Shown piece by piece: positions 1 to 7,417 of a stretch of 31,641 nucleotides of DNA. The stretch is from Clostridia bacterium (GTDB lineage: Bacteria; Bacillota; Clostridia; Oscillospirales; CAG-272). Under the pieces are notes generated by a model. It was not told where the DNA came from. It worked only from the letters and a program-made list of their open reading frames with translations, and did no database searches. The stretch lies in the NCBI GenBank assembly GCA_900770605.1, contig CAAGKS010000032.1, forward strand, positions 1 through 31,641, in the 5' to 3' direction. Numbering within the stretch: position 1 is the first letter of the stretch; every line of letters begins with the position of its first letter. The position numbers and the translations under genes were made by a program.

Positions 1-131
1 CCTTGTGTAAAGGGAGGTGGCATTTTCGCAAGAAAATGACGGAGGGATTGTAGACAAGCTCAAAGCTTATCAAAACAATCCCTCAGTCTCGCATTCGCTC
101 GACAGCTCCCTTTACACAAGGGAGCCTTTGG
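1..131. repeat. Intergenic palindromic repeat, copy A (MITE/REP-like)
   Basis: The two outer arms are complementary: CCTTGTGTAAAGGGAGG at the left and CTCCCTTTACACAAGGGAGCC at the right (read in two parts around 107-128). Inner arms GGAGGGATTGT and ACAATCCCTC are also complementary. A variable hairpin tip sits at 22-37 (ATTTTC-GCAA-GAAAAT). The same architecture recurs at 7418-7556 and 28911-29024. The window begins inside this copy, as expected when an assembly breaks at a dispersed repeat. There is no credible gene inside. Confidence 0.85.
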
Positions 132-193
132 CACAAAAAACATCCTGCTCGAACTTTTTATTTGTATTCTGCTCACCGGCAATAGCCTTTTTG

Positions 194-216
194 AACCACG
201 CGACTATCGCGTGGTT
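194..216. terminator. Short hairpin with T-rich tail
   Basis: AACCACGCG-actat-CGCGTGGTT forms a perfect 9-bp stem followed by TTCGTTTT on the plus strand. It lies just beyond the terminator of the minus-strand surface-protein gene, so it may be a plus-strand terminator for anything entering from the left, or a second stop. Confidence 0.5.
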
Positions 217-225
217 TTCGTTTTA

Positions 226-262
226 CAAAAAACACGCCCCTCGCCAAGCTTGGCGAGGGGCG
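226..262 (-). terminator. Rho-independent terminator of the surface-protein operon
   Basis: On the minus strand GCCCCTCGCC-AAGCTT-GGCGAGGGGC is a perfect 10-bp GC-rich stem followed by GTGTTTTTTG. It starts about 20 bases after the stop codon of the 770-residue gene and closes the fibre operon. Confidence 0.88.
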
Positions 263-279
263 GGCTGACTATTTAATTT

Positions 280-2592
280 TTAGGAATTAGCCGTTGAGAC
301 AGTAAACGTCCATGATCTTCTGTTATGGCGATCATCCACACCATCGTTGTTACTATCGGCATTGGCGTTTGCGCGTACAGCTAATAGTGCGTTATTTTGA
401 ATAGTGCCATAGATCTCAACTCTACGTGCTTCGCGGCTGGTAATGACTCCGCTTTGTTGCAGGATATAATTGTAATGGATATAATAGCCATCACTCGTAG
501 CTGCTATTGAAAATCTTGAGGCCTCATATTGATGAACCTTTAAAAGTGATTGGAGATCAACTCTCTCCCCATTCGTCTGACCCGCAAACTTAGAATATGC
601 AATAACCGTAGGCTTATCATAATTTCCTATATGATATTTATAGTTTCCGTACGTTTCATCTGCCGCGATAAATCTCCATCTTTGCGCTGAAGAATTATTG
701 CTCTCGTATACCTGCAACACCGTTGCATTGTCAGTGCCTACTGTTGCGTTTGACAATCCGCCATTAATATCCCAAACAAGAGTAGAATTCTTTGACGACC
801 AAATTTTAACAGGATCTCCAACCTTGACATCTTTTCCCGTACTATCTTTCAAGCGCTTGCCACTTTCATCCTTAACGTAATACCAATCTCGTTCTGTGCT
901 CTCTAAATAGTTCATTACGCAAAGGTTTTGCGCCCCCAATGCATCTACGGCAGTAGTTACATGTACTGTGGGAGTAATACGGGTACTACCTGAATTATAG
1001 GTTTTCACAGTGTAATATATTCGCGCGCCGCGCGTTGAAAATTGTTCTTTGCCTGACGTTAAATGACAACCCGTTAAATAATAGCGATTATTCTCCCACG
1101 CTGCGATAGCATCTCCGGGAGAGCTCTCTTCTATACCCTCGTTATTTGCCAGAATAATATTTGCTCCACCGGCGTAAAGGGTCGATCTTACAAAGCTGCA
1201 AAGGACTATTTGTCTTGACGTATTATGAACAACGTTAGCCGCAGAAGATTTCATCGAACTGTCAATCACCTCAAGATGTATAGTCTCCGCGCTTCCGGGA
1301 ACGTTGGTTTTACCATTAAGCTGCTTCACTTCCGCAGATGGCTCAAGTCCTGTACGGAAAATGTTGCCCCAGTTATTCATAGTAATATTCTCGCAAATAA
1401 CCTTGCCGCCTTTAGCGATATAGACAACATCACCGTCCGTACAGCAAGTATACGTTCCACCATTAAGCGTCAACGTAGCGTTAGAATTTGCAAGCTTTGC
1501 TAAAGAAGCGTAACGCTTACCTGTAACACTCGGCGTACCGCAATCGATCTTTCCATCCTCTGCAATTATTTCAACATTAGATTTATTGCCGAAATACATC
1601 ATCTTATAGGTATCTATAAAATCGGGGTTTATTTCAGCATCCTCGTCAGCATAAGTTGCGCTCTGTCTATACGTTACCGTTTGTCCGTTAAGATATATAT
1701 TCCATTTCTTATTTTCCGGCACTTCAACAGTTTCGCCTTTATCCTCAAAGCTCTTGAACGCGATAAAGTTATTGATAGTATAATTGCTGTTCTCAAAATA
1801 TTGATCACGCATCGAGCCTGTCAGAGTCTTATATATCTTACACTTTACGGAATTATCCTGATTTTTGCTCTTCCAGTCTATTCCTGTGATCTTGATATAT
1901 CCGTTCTCCAAAACAGGAGTTGTGTCGTTGTTGCATCTTGCCATGTTGTACGCGTTGTCTATCGGTACTTCGGGGAATTTAGCCACGGTCTCAGTTCGTA
2001 AAAACTGATCGCGGTACGTCTGACCGTCATAGATCAACGATGCGATCTGTATCTCCCCCACAGGCTTGAACATAAAATTCAATACGGAGTTGAGCACCGA
2101 AGTAGCGTCACTTCCGTTGTGAGTAAAGGTAATCTCAAATGTCAGCGATCCACGGGGGAGCACGATGCTCGTCGCTCCCTTAAAGGTCTCCTGATCCGCG
2201 CAATCTATCCAGTCGCCCTCAGCTATACTGAGCTTGAAGGAAACGTTGGTATTATCGTATCCAAGCGTGGTGTCGTACAAGGTATCAACGTAATAATAAG
2301 CCTCGTCTGCACTGTTATACACGGTCACGTTATAGGTCTTGCTTTCTCCCTTGCCAACGTTAACGTTGCTGGAAAGCAGAGAGCCGAGGTAGGACGTGCC
2401 CTCCGGAGTAGCCCTTGTGGGATCGCCTTTGAGCGCAAAATCCGTGATAAACACCTTATCCTGTGTGTTTCCGTCAACCTCAGCGTTGGCTTTAAGATCC
2501 TTACTGACCGCCGCGTATCCGATGCCGAGTGCTAAAAGCACCGTGACCAGTGCAACAACAGCACATATCTTGATGATTTTAGATTGTATCAT
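280..2592 (-). CDS. Large secreted modular protein: TasA-like head, beta-helix-like middle, ricin-type lectin tail
   Basis: A 770-residue exported protein. The N-terminus has a short basic start, a hydrophobic segment and the ending LGIGYAAVSKDL, the same signal type as the three small proteins of this operon. Residues about 35-185 look like a TasA/camelysin-type beta domain. Residues about 280-560 are rich in short strands with periodic Asn/Gly turns (for example ATLTLNGGTYTC), suggesting a right-handed beta-helix. Residues about 590-765 look like a ricin-B beta-trefoil, with QxW-like motifs SAQRWRF, EASRFSI and RRSWTFTV. A DSNNDGVDD stretch near the end resembles a calcium-binding loop. There is no sortase motif or C-terminal membrane anchor, so attachment is presumably through the fibre. 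The ribosome site (GAGAGA) is weak and a terminator lies upstream. Domain calls are by eye; a carbohydrate-binding tip adhesin is inference. Confidence 0.82.
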   Translation of the reverse strand: MIQSKIIKICAVVALVTVLLALGIGYAAVSKDLKANAEVDGNTQDKVFITDFALKGDPTRATPEGTSYLGSLLSSNVNVGKGESKTYNVTVYNSADEAYYYVDTLYDTTLGYDNTNVSFKLSIAEGDWIDCADQETFKGATSIVLPRGSLTFEITFTHNGSDATSVLNSVLNFMFKPVGEIQIASLIYDGQTYRDQFLRTETVAKFPEVPIDNAYNMARCNNDTTPVLENGYIKITGIDWKSKNQDNSVKCKIYKTLTGSMRDQYFENSNYTINNFIAFKSFEDKGETVEVPENKKWNIYLNGQTVTYRQSATYADEDAEINPDFIDTYKMMYFGNKSNVEIIAEDGKIDCGTPSVTGKRYASLAKLANSNATLTLNGGTYTCCTDGDVVYIAKGGKVICENITMNNWGNIFRTGLEPSAEVKQLNGKTNVPGSAETIHLEVIDSSMKSSAANVVHNTSRQIVLCSFVRSTLYAGGANIILANNEGIEESSPGDAIAAWENNRYYLTGCHLTSGKEQFSTRGARIYYTVKTYNSGSTRITPTVHVTTAVDALGAQNLCVMNYLESTERDWYYVKDESGKRLKDSTGKDVKVGDPVKIWSSKNSTLVWDINGGLSNATVGTDNATVLQVYESNNSSAQRWRFIAADETYGNYKYHIGNYDKPTVIAYSKFAGQTNGERVDLQSLLKVHQYEASRFSIAATSDGYYIHYNYILQQSGVITSREARRVEIYGTIQNNALLAVRANANADSNNDGVDDRHNRRSWTFTVSTANS

Positions 2593-2638
2593 AAAATCTC
2601 TCTTTCGTAATTATTTAACTCCGCAATAGCGGTGTTAT

Positions 2639-2681
2639 AAAACAAAAACCTTTCAAAAATACTTAAGAAAGGTTTTGTTTT
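2639..2681 (-). terminator. Internal terminator between the DUF5305 gene and the large surface-protein gene
   Basis: On the minus strand AAAACCTTTC pairs with GAAAGGTTTT and is followed by TGTTTT. The stem extends to about 15 bp with flanking A/T pairs. I see no good promoter between it and the 770-residue gene, so that gene probably depends on read-through. Confidence 0.75.
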
Positions 2682-2698
2682 TTATACTTTAGTATATT

Positions 2699-3814
2699 TT
2701 AGTTAGCACTTTCCTCTTCTATGTCACGGATCTCTTTTTCAAGATCTCCCATCTTCATTTCATACATATAAACAAGGTTGTCGCTTGCGGGGATCACAAA
2801 CTTCGCCCAGGTCTTATCCTCGTCCTCGAGCATCAGAACAGGCTTCTGAATGGTATCGCGGATAGAGAGCAGCTCAACGAAGGTATCGACCTCAACTACG
2901 TTCTCTGCATCAATATCAAATCCACCCTTGACCTTCTGAATATAAGAACGGTAGTTGGAAACGAGCTTCTGAACCTTTCTTGTGAAGTTCATATACGTAT
3001 TTCTGGTCTTGGTAACGAATACAGCCAGAGCAACCGCAGCTGCGATAGCGAGTATCGTGAAGGACCACGCCAACCAGTTGAACACGGTCTTGTAAGAGCT
3101 TTCGTTGATGCAAGCAAGCATCTTAGCCTCTGTCTCGGGAATGTTAGAGGTTATCTCTACCTTCGTGGTCTTGTTGGTGAGCGGTATGTTGAGAGTTACA
3201 GCGTAAGACTCAAGATCCTCACTTGCAAGATCCTGGCACTTGCCCGTAACCTTAACGTACATATTTACTGTAAGTGTGCTTACGGTGTTTTCAAGCTCGT
3301 AGGTCTCGTTGAAGAGATCTGCAAGCGCGTTGTACTCGCCGTAATCAATGGTTACGTTTTCAACGAGAACAAGATCCTGTCCCTTAGGCTGAATGTAGGT
3401 CTTTTCCTCCTCCAGCACGTACTTCTTCTCAAGTATAGGCTGGTTGAGCTTGCCGTCAGCAACGGTCAAGGTCATGTCAGCGGAGTATGAATACTGATAC
3501 TCAACGTCAGGACGTGTGATATGCATTCTGTAAACGATATCCGCCTCGATGCTCTCTATCAAGGAAGCAACGTATGCGTTGCCCTTTCCGAGATACTCCT
3601 CGTCAAAGAAGTCGTTTTCCAGAAGATTAACCTTGTAGTTTACGTTGCTTACTTCGTTGTACTCAACGTAGTAAACCTGATCCTTCTGATAATAAATAAC
3701 GTGAAAAATAGCTGCAAGCAGAACGAGAACAGCCACTGCTCCGGAAATGATCATTATTTTCTTTTTTCTCTGCAGCTTGTAATTCAACAATTTAGCTTTT
3801 AATTCTTCGCCCAT
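2699..3814 (-). CDS. DUF5305 family membrane protein of the fibre operon
   Basis: 371 residues with membrane helices at about 18-41 and 246-268, and an extracytoplasmic beta-rich region of about 200 residues between them. The cytoplasmic tail contains VVEVDTFVELLSIRDTIQKP, the pattern I recognise as the DUF5305 C-terminal region (VEV-x-S/T-F-x-x-L-x-x-I...KP). DUF5305 proteins are known mainly as neighbours of SipW-like signal peptidases in Bacillota and archaea; their biochemical role is unknown to me. The gene has a strong AGGAGG site and starts 17 bases after sipW, so translation is probably linked. By position it may be an assembly or anchoring factor for the exported subunits (inference). 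Confidence 0.82.
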   Translation of the reverse strand: MGEELKAKLLNYKLQRKKKIMIISGAVAVLVLLAAIFHVIYYQKDQVYYVEYNEVSNVNYKVNLLENDFFDEEYLGKGNAYVASLIESIEADIVYRMHITRPDVEYQYSYSADMTLTVADGKLNQPILEKKYVLEEEKTYIQPKGQDLVLVENVTIDYGEYNALADLFNETYELENTVSTLTVNMYVKVTGKCQDLASEDLESYAVTLNIPLTNKTTKVEITSNIPETEAKMLACINESSYKTVFNWLAWSFTILAIAAAVALAVFVTKTRNTYMNFTRKVQKLVSNYRSYIQKVKGGFDIDAENVVEVDTFVELLSIRDTIQKPVLMLEDEDKTWAKFVIPASDNLVYMYEMKMGDLEKEIRDIEEESAN

Positions 3815-3831
3815 TGTTAAACCCTCCTGTT

Positions 3832-4956
3832 TTAATTACTGAAAAGTGACCGCAACCACAAGGTTGGGTATCCGATATAAACGATCTTGAAGTTCGTTAC
3901 GCCAACGATCTGCGACTGCTTGACGTATCCCGAGTCTCTGGACTCGTTCGCGTCTCCCTTGGTGTAATATTGAACCTCACCGTCTATTACTTTTATTTCA
4001 ACAACGCGGTGGACTACTCGCGTGCCTTTGTCTTTTTCAAAAACTATTACCTGGCCTTCCTTAATATACTGCCCGTCGTATTGCTCGAACACGACCGCAT
4101 CGCCCTTGTTGATCTCGCCCGTCATACTCTCGGTAGCGATAACCAGCAGGCCGTATTTGAATTGGCAGGAAATAAGCATTACCCAACCCGAGATCAGCAC
4201 GATAGCTATCGCGATAAACGTCCACGATACCTTTTGTCTGTCCTTAGAGACCGCGAGCTTCTTGGGCTCGTACATCGTTTTGATGAGTGCGTACATCAAA
4301 AGCGGGAGCACCATTCCAACGAGTGACATAATGTACTCGGGAACTCTTGGTAATACGGGTAAAATGTAATAGTATAAAACTGTTATCAGCCTGAACGCCA
4401 TAGACGGCGCGTAGCCGAATCTCTTTGACAAATAATGATAGAACAGATTGGATACGAGCGCGGGGAAAAGTGTGATACCGACGAGATTCATAAATACGTC
4501 GAAATCGTTTACGTTGTTGAGCTTGAGGGATATCAATACCTCAACCAGAACACACTGGAAGTACACCATTACGGCGACCTTTTTGTTTTTCTGCGCCAAC
4601 AGCACGTATCTTATTATTTCCGTGCTCACTATAACGAGCGTGATCGGAATAATAAACTTATAAAAACCTGTCCACGAAAGCTTGTAGTAGTTCTTAGCAA
4701 AGCCAAAATACAAGCCGCTCAGGTAATAAAGCATAAGGTAAATGATACCTATTACCACCATAACCATAGTGGCTTCTCGCTTGCTCACGGAAAGCAGGCT
4801 TCTTTTCTTAATAGCCAGCGCCGTGAATATCGCAAACGGCACAAGCACCGCCGCGAGCACCCATCGCGTTAAAAGCTCGGGGATAAAAAGAGCAGCGACG
4901 AGTAATATTAAAATTGAACCGGACGTAATATACAGCGTCCTTTTGTCACTTGTCAT
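3832..4956 (-). CDS. sipW: SipW-like (ER-type) signal peptidase I with an N-terminal multi-pass membrane domain
   Basis: Cleaves signal peptides of the neighbouring TasA-like proteins (inferred). The C-terminal third is a signal peptidase of ER/SipW type: a catalytic Ser in ATESMTGEI (about S277), a catalytic His in RVVHRVVEI (about H316) and the TKGDANESRD motif (Asp about 335); the bacterial Lys is absent. About 240 residues before this hold roughly seven hydrophobic helices, which Bacillus SipW (about 190 residues) lacks. Of two ATGs (4962 and 4956) the second is chosen because GGAGG directly abuts the first and lies six bases from the second. It sits between a 213-residue substrate-like gene (38-base gap) and the DUF5305 gene (17-base gap). 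Confidence 0.9.
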   Translation of the reverse strand: MTSDKRTLYITSGSILILLVAALFIPELLTRWVLAAVLVPFAIFTALAIKKRSLLSVSKREATMVMVVIGIIYLMLYYLSGLYFGFAKNYYKLSWTGFYKFIIPITLVIVSTEIIRYVLLAQKNKKVAVMVYFQCVLVEVLISLKLNNVNDFDVFMNLVGITLFPALVSNLFYHYLSKRFGYAPSMAFRLITVLYYYILPVLPRVPEYIMSLVGMVLPLLMYALIKTMYEPKKLAVSKDRQKVSWTFIAIAIVLISGWVMLISCQFKYGLLVIATESMTGEINKGDAVVFEQYDGQYIKEGQVIVFEKDKGTRVVHRVVEIKVIDGEVQYYTKGDANESRDSGYVKQSQIVGVTNFKIVYIGYPTLWLRSLFSN

Positions 4957-4994
4957 TTTCATCCTCCTTCCCTTTTGTTAGCTATGAGCTGAAG

Positions 4995-5636
4995 TTATTT
5001 AAGGGATTCCGCCTCAGCAGTAAAGGTCACGGTTATCGTCGTGTCCGCTTCTTCTGCGGTCAAGGGCGTTTTTATCATTTCAATGCGAATAGTTACGAGA
5101 GTTTTATCGGCAGTATCACCCGTCTTTTCATTAAGCTTGGGCTTTGCTATCGTTACGGTGACTTTATAATAATCGTCGCTGGCATTTCCCAGCAAATAAA
5201 CACCGTCATCAAGCTTTGTGACCTTATTTAACGAGCTAAGCTCAGCGCCTTCCTTGAACTTCAAAGCGCTCGAAAGATTTGCTTTATAATAAATGCTATC
5301 ATTAACTATATAATTTTCAAATACGACGTACGAGCCTTTGGTGGTCATATCGACGCTGACAGAACACTCCAGATTTCCGCTTCCGACTGCCTCGGACGAC
5401 GGCTCACTATAAGCCAAATTATAATCGGACTCAACTCCTGACGGAAGGTTAGGGCTCGAGGTTGCAAACGTAGCGTTCTCGAAGTGAACTACCAAATAAC
5501 TTTCCAAGACACTTTGGGTCGGGGAATTCGCATAGCCACTAATTTCAAGTGTTTCAGTTGCCGCCGCAAATCCCACACCGATCATCAATAAAGCGAGGAC
5601 TACGAGCAATACCGCAAAATATTTTCTGTTTTTCAT
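4995..5636 (-). CDS. TasA/BsaA-like secreted beta protein, third small subunit
   Basis: 213 residues. The signal sequence is basic (MKNRKYF), then hydrophobic, ending IGVGFAAATETLEISG. The mature part is almost entirely beta-type sequence with alternating Val/Thr/Ile and few Cys. It ends with a strand pair (VTIRIEMIKTPL...TITVTFTAEAESLK) that matches the ends of the other two small proteins in pattern (K-x-P...FxVxF-x-AEA). This suggests one jelly-roll family such as TasA/camelysin or C. perfringens BsaA. A good GGGAGG site precedes the ATG. It lies immediately before sipW, the usual order for a SipW substrate. Being a fibre or biofilm-matrix subunit is inference; no metallopeptidase motif is visible. 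Confidence 0.78.
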   Translation of the reverse strand: MKNRKYFAVLLVVLALLMIGVGFAAATETLEISGYANSPTQSVLESYLVVHFENATFATSSPNLPSGVESDYNLAYSEPSSEAVGSGNLECSVSVDMTTKGSYVVFENYIVNDSIYYKANLSSALKFKEGAELSSLNKVTKLDDGVYLLGNASDDYYKVTVTIAKPKLNEKTGDTADKTLVTIRIEMIKTPLTAEEADTTITVTFTAEAESLK

Positions 5637-5671
5637 ATTCTTGGTTCCTCCCTTTCATGATCGTTGGGGTG

Positions 5672-5807
5672 AATTTTAGCACAAGAAGTGAAAAGATACC
5701 GCGTTTTTTAACATCGCCAAGCGCGGCACTGTGCGCACCGCGCTTGGCAAAATATTCAGTCTAAAAAACCATGATGACAGTATCTTTTCCTAACTTCTGC
5801 TAAAATT
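5672..5807. repeat. 136-bp imperfect palindrome between two fibre-subunit genes
   Basis: The outer arms AATTTTAGCA...AAAGATAC (5672-5699) and GTATCTTTTC...TGCTAAAATT (5780-5807) are complementary with small bulges. Further in, GCGTTTTTTAA pairs with CTAAAAAACC. The core GCCAAGCGCGG/CCGCGCTTGGC (5716-5748) is a perfect 11-bp GC hairpin. The element begins seven bases after the stop of the 169-residue gene. It could be a MITE or an RNA structure for processing or partial termination; no T-run follows the core on the transcribed strand. Confidence 0.75.
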
Positions 5808-5813
5808 TAATTA

Positions 5814-6323
5814 TTACACCTCGAGAGCGTCTGCATTAAACTTAACTGTGAAGGTTTTGCCTGAAATTGCCTGAGTAGGCATCTTTATTAATCTAACTGT
5901 AACAGTAACGACAGTTTCGCCACCGTTCGCATCCAAAATCACTCCATCACCAAGAGAAGTTACAGTTACTTCGAAATATCCATCTGCGGTAGTAAACTTC
6001 GTTTCTCCGTTGTTAGTTATTTTAGCCTTTAAATTTTTACTGGAATTCTTAATTGTGAACTCCGCAATAGCAGTGTCCTTGTCATTCGCGAAGGTCAAAG
6101 TTTCAGTTGTTAGTGTTCCTACCAGTCCCGCTCCTGCAACCTTGTCACACAATTGGACGTTTTCTGCTTTCGAAAATTCGACTATAAAATCAGAATCCTG
6201 CGCAGCGTAAGCGGACGCTTGACCATTAATTTGAAGAACCTGAGTAGTTAATGCATAACCAATACCGATAGCTACAACAAGAATCATAATGAGCAGTCCA
6301 TATAAAAATTTTCTGTTTTTCAT
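5814..6323 (-). CDS. TasA/BsaA-like secreted beta protein, second small subunit
   Basis: 169 residues, the shortest of the three. The signal sequence MKNRKFLYG...AIGIGYALTTQVLQING has the same G-I-G-Y-A ending as its neighbours. The mature part is beta-rich, with a central ATLE-like segment (AEFTIKNSSKNLKAKI) that closely resembles the corresponding segment of the 203-residue protein (PFEIINESEDLKAKI). It ends VTVRLIKMP...FTVKFNADALEV. This shared layout supports paralogous fibre subunits. The site AAGGAG lies ten bases from the ATG. It follows the first subunit gene by 91 bases and is followed by the 136-bp palindrome. A structural matrix subunit is inferred, not shown. Confidence 0.78.
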   Translation of the reverse strand: MKNRKFLYGLLIMILVVAIGIGYALTTQVLQINGQASAYAAQDSDFIVEFSKAENVQLCDKVAGAGLVGTLTTETLTFANDKDTAIAEFTIKNSSKNLKAKITNNGETKFTTADGYFEVTVTSLGDGVILDANGGETVVTVTVRLIKMPTQAISGKTFTVKFNADALEV

Positions 6324-6382
6324 GAGTTTTTTCTCCTTAATTATTTACATTTATCTCACTAAAACGTGTAACAAATGATTTA

Positions 6383-6404
6383 GTTGATATTAGGTTGATA
6401 TTAG
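6383..6404. repeat. Tandem 11-bp direct repeat
   Basis: GTTGATATTAG occurs twice in a row in the 91-base gap between the first two fibre-subunit genes. It could be a protein-binding site or a slippage remnant; nothing else is seen in this gap besides the next ribosome site. Confidence 0.6.
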
Positions 6405-6414
6405 ATAATACTTA

Positions 6415-7026
6415 TCAGGACTCTATAGCCTCAGCAAGAATATGAACCTCAAACGAAGCAGTCTTATGTTCTATAGGAGACTTCACAAGCTTAACCACCA
6501 AATAAAACTGCACAGTTCCGCCATCCTCATCAAGAGTGGTAAGCTCCTTTATCGTTCCTTCAGCATCACAACATTCCCACTTGTTTCCATTTGAATCTGT
6601 TATGTAAGCATCAAAATACGTATGATCAAAATTAGTACCATCTTCAGGATCCTGCATCATACCAGCATAAGACACCTTGATTTTCGCCTTCAAGTCTTCG
6701 CTTTCGTTAATTATTTCGAACGGTATAACCACTTGTTCATTGAGCGTACCCAACTCTTTAACGCCAATTGTTGCCTGAAGAAGTGAATCCTCAAACGTAA
6801 CACTTACTTGAGTATTACCCGTAGTATATGCGTTTGTCACAGCATCATTAAAGTGCACGTTGAAGTTTTCTTCCAAGGTAGTATAGTCATCTTCTGCAGA
6901 ACCGGTTTTATTCGTGGAAACTCCACCTGTGAGTATGAGGTTTTTAGAAAGCGCCGCGTAACCGATACCCATTGCAAGTACGAGTACCAAAACGAGTAAT
7001 GTGTACAAAAATTTCTTGTTTTTCAT
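6415..7026 (-). CDS. TasA/BsaA-like secreted beta protein, first gene of the operon
   Basis: 203 residues from the ATG at 7026, chosen because AAAGGA precedes it and because MKNKKFLYT begins the same signal type as the two paralogues; a longer reading frame upstream lacks a ribosome site and overlaps the promoter. The signal ends AMGIGYAALSKNLILTGG. The mature region is acidic and beta-rich, with PFEIINESEDLKAKIKVSYAG and the terminal pattern VVKLVKSPI...FEVHILAEAIES. Two adjacent Cys (WECCDAEG) are unusual for the set. As the promoter-proximal gene it is likely the most abundant product, as expected of a major fibre subunit (inference). Confidence 0.8.
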   Translation of the reverse strand: MKNKKFLYTLLVLVLVLAMGIGYAALSKNLILTGGVSTNKTGSAEDDYTTLEENFNVHFNDAVTNAYTTGNTQVSVTFEDSLLQATIGVKELGTLNEQVVIPFEIINESEDLKAKIKVSYAGMMQDPEDGTNFDHTYFDAYITDSNGNKWECCDAEGTIKELTTLDEDGGTVQFYLVVKLVKSPIEHKTASFEVHILAEAIES

Positions 7027-7084
7027 GTTGTTTTTTCCTTTCTTAATAAAAATTTTTTCAAAAACGATAAATTTTTGGTAATTA

Positions 7085-7113
7085 ATTATACTACAAAACC
7101 CCGCTTTTGTCAA
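7085..7113 (-). promoter_or_regulatory. Sigma-A promoter of the fibre operon
   Basis: On the minus strand TTGACA (7108-7113) and TATAAT (7085-7090) are separated by exactly 17 bases. Both hexamers are consensus. Transcription should begin near 7078, about 50 bases before the first ATG. Confidence 0.9.
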
Positions 7114-7395
7114 CTAAAACGCTATAAAATTCGTACAAACTAAAAAAATCAGTCAAATATCCACGTTTTTTTACACTTTCGTCGCAAATTTCAACAAGAT
7201 TTCGCACTGAAATTGTTGAACTATCAACAAAATTAAGACAGCAGCGGTGCAACGGCGCGCAAAAAAGCAGACGCCTTGAGCGGCGAAAAAAGTGCTCTCA
7301 ATCGTTTCTGACCTGCCCCAAACGCTTCATTATTTATATATTTATATAAACAAACTTCACGCGAATTGCATCATTAAAATGTTTTTTTGCTTATC
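7114..7395. other. Gene-free region upstream of the fibre operon promoter
   Basis: No credible gene is seen. An inverted repeat TTCAACAA (7190-7197) / TTGTTGAA (7213-7220) lies about 80-110 bases upstream of the -35 box and could be a regulator site; this is weak. The rest is A/T-rich with no clear structure. Confidence 0.4.
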
Positions 7396-7417
7396 GCAGC
7401 GGCGGAATATCTCCAGC

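Noticed and set aside
17..268. 83-residue plus-strand reading frame at the left edge
   Set aside because: It runs through palindromic repeat copy A and two terminators, has no ribosome site and has a composition unlike the real proteins.
4995..7026. Calling the small beta proteins camelysin-type metallopeptidases
   Set aside because: No HExxH or other metal-binding catalytic motif is visible; only the secreted beta-fold and SipW context are shared.
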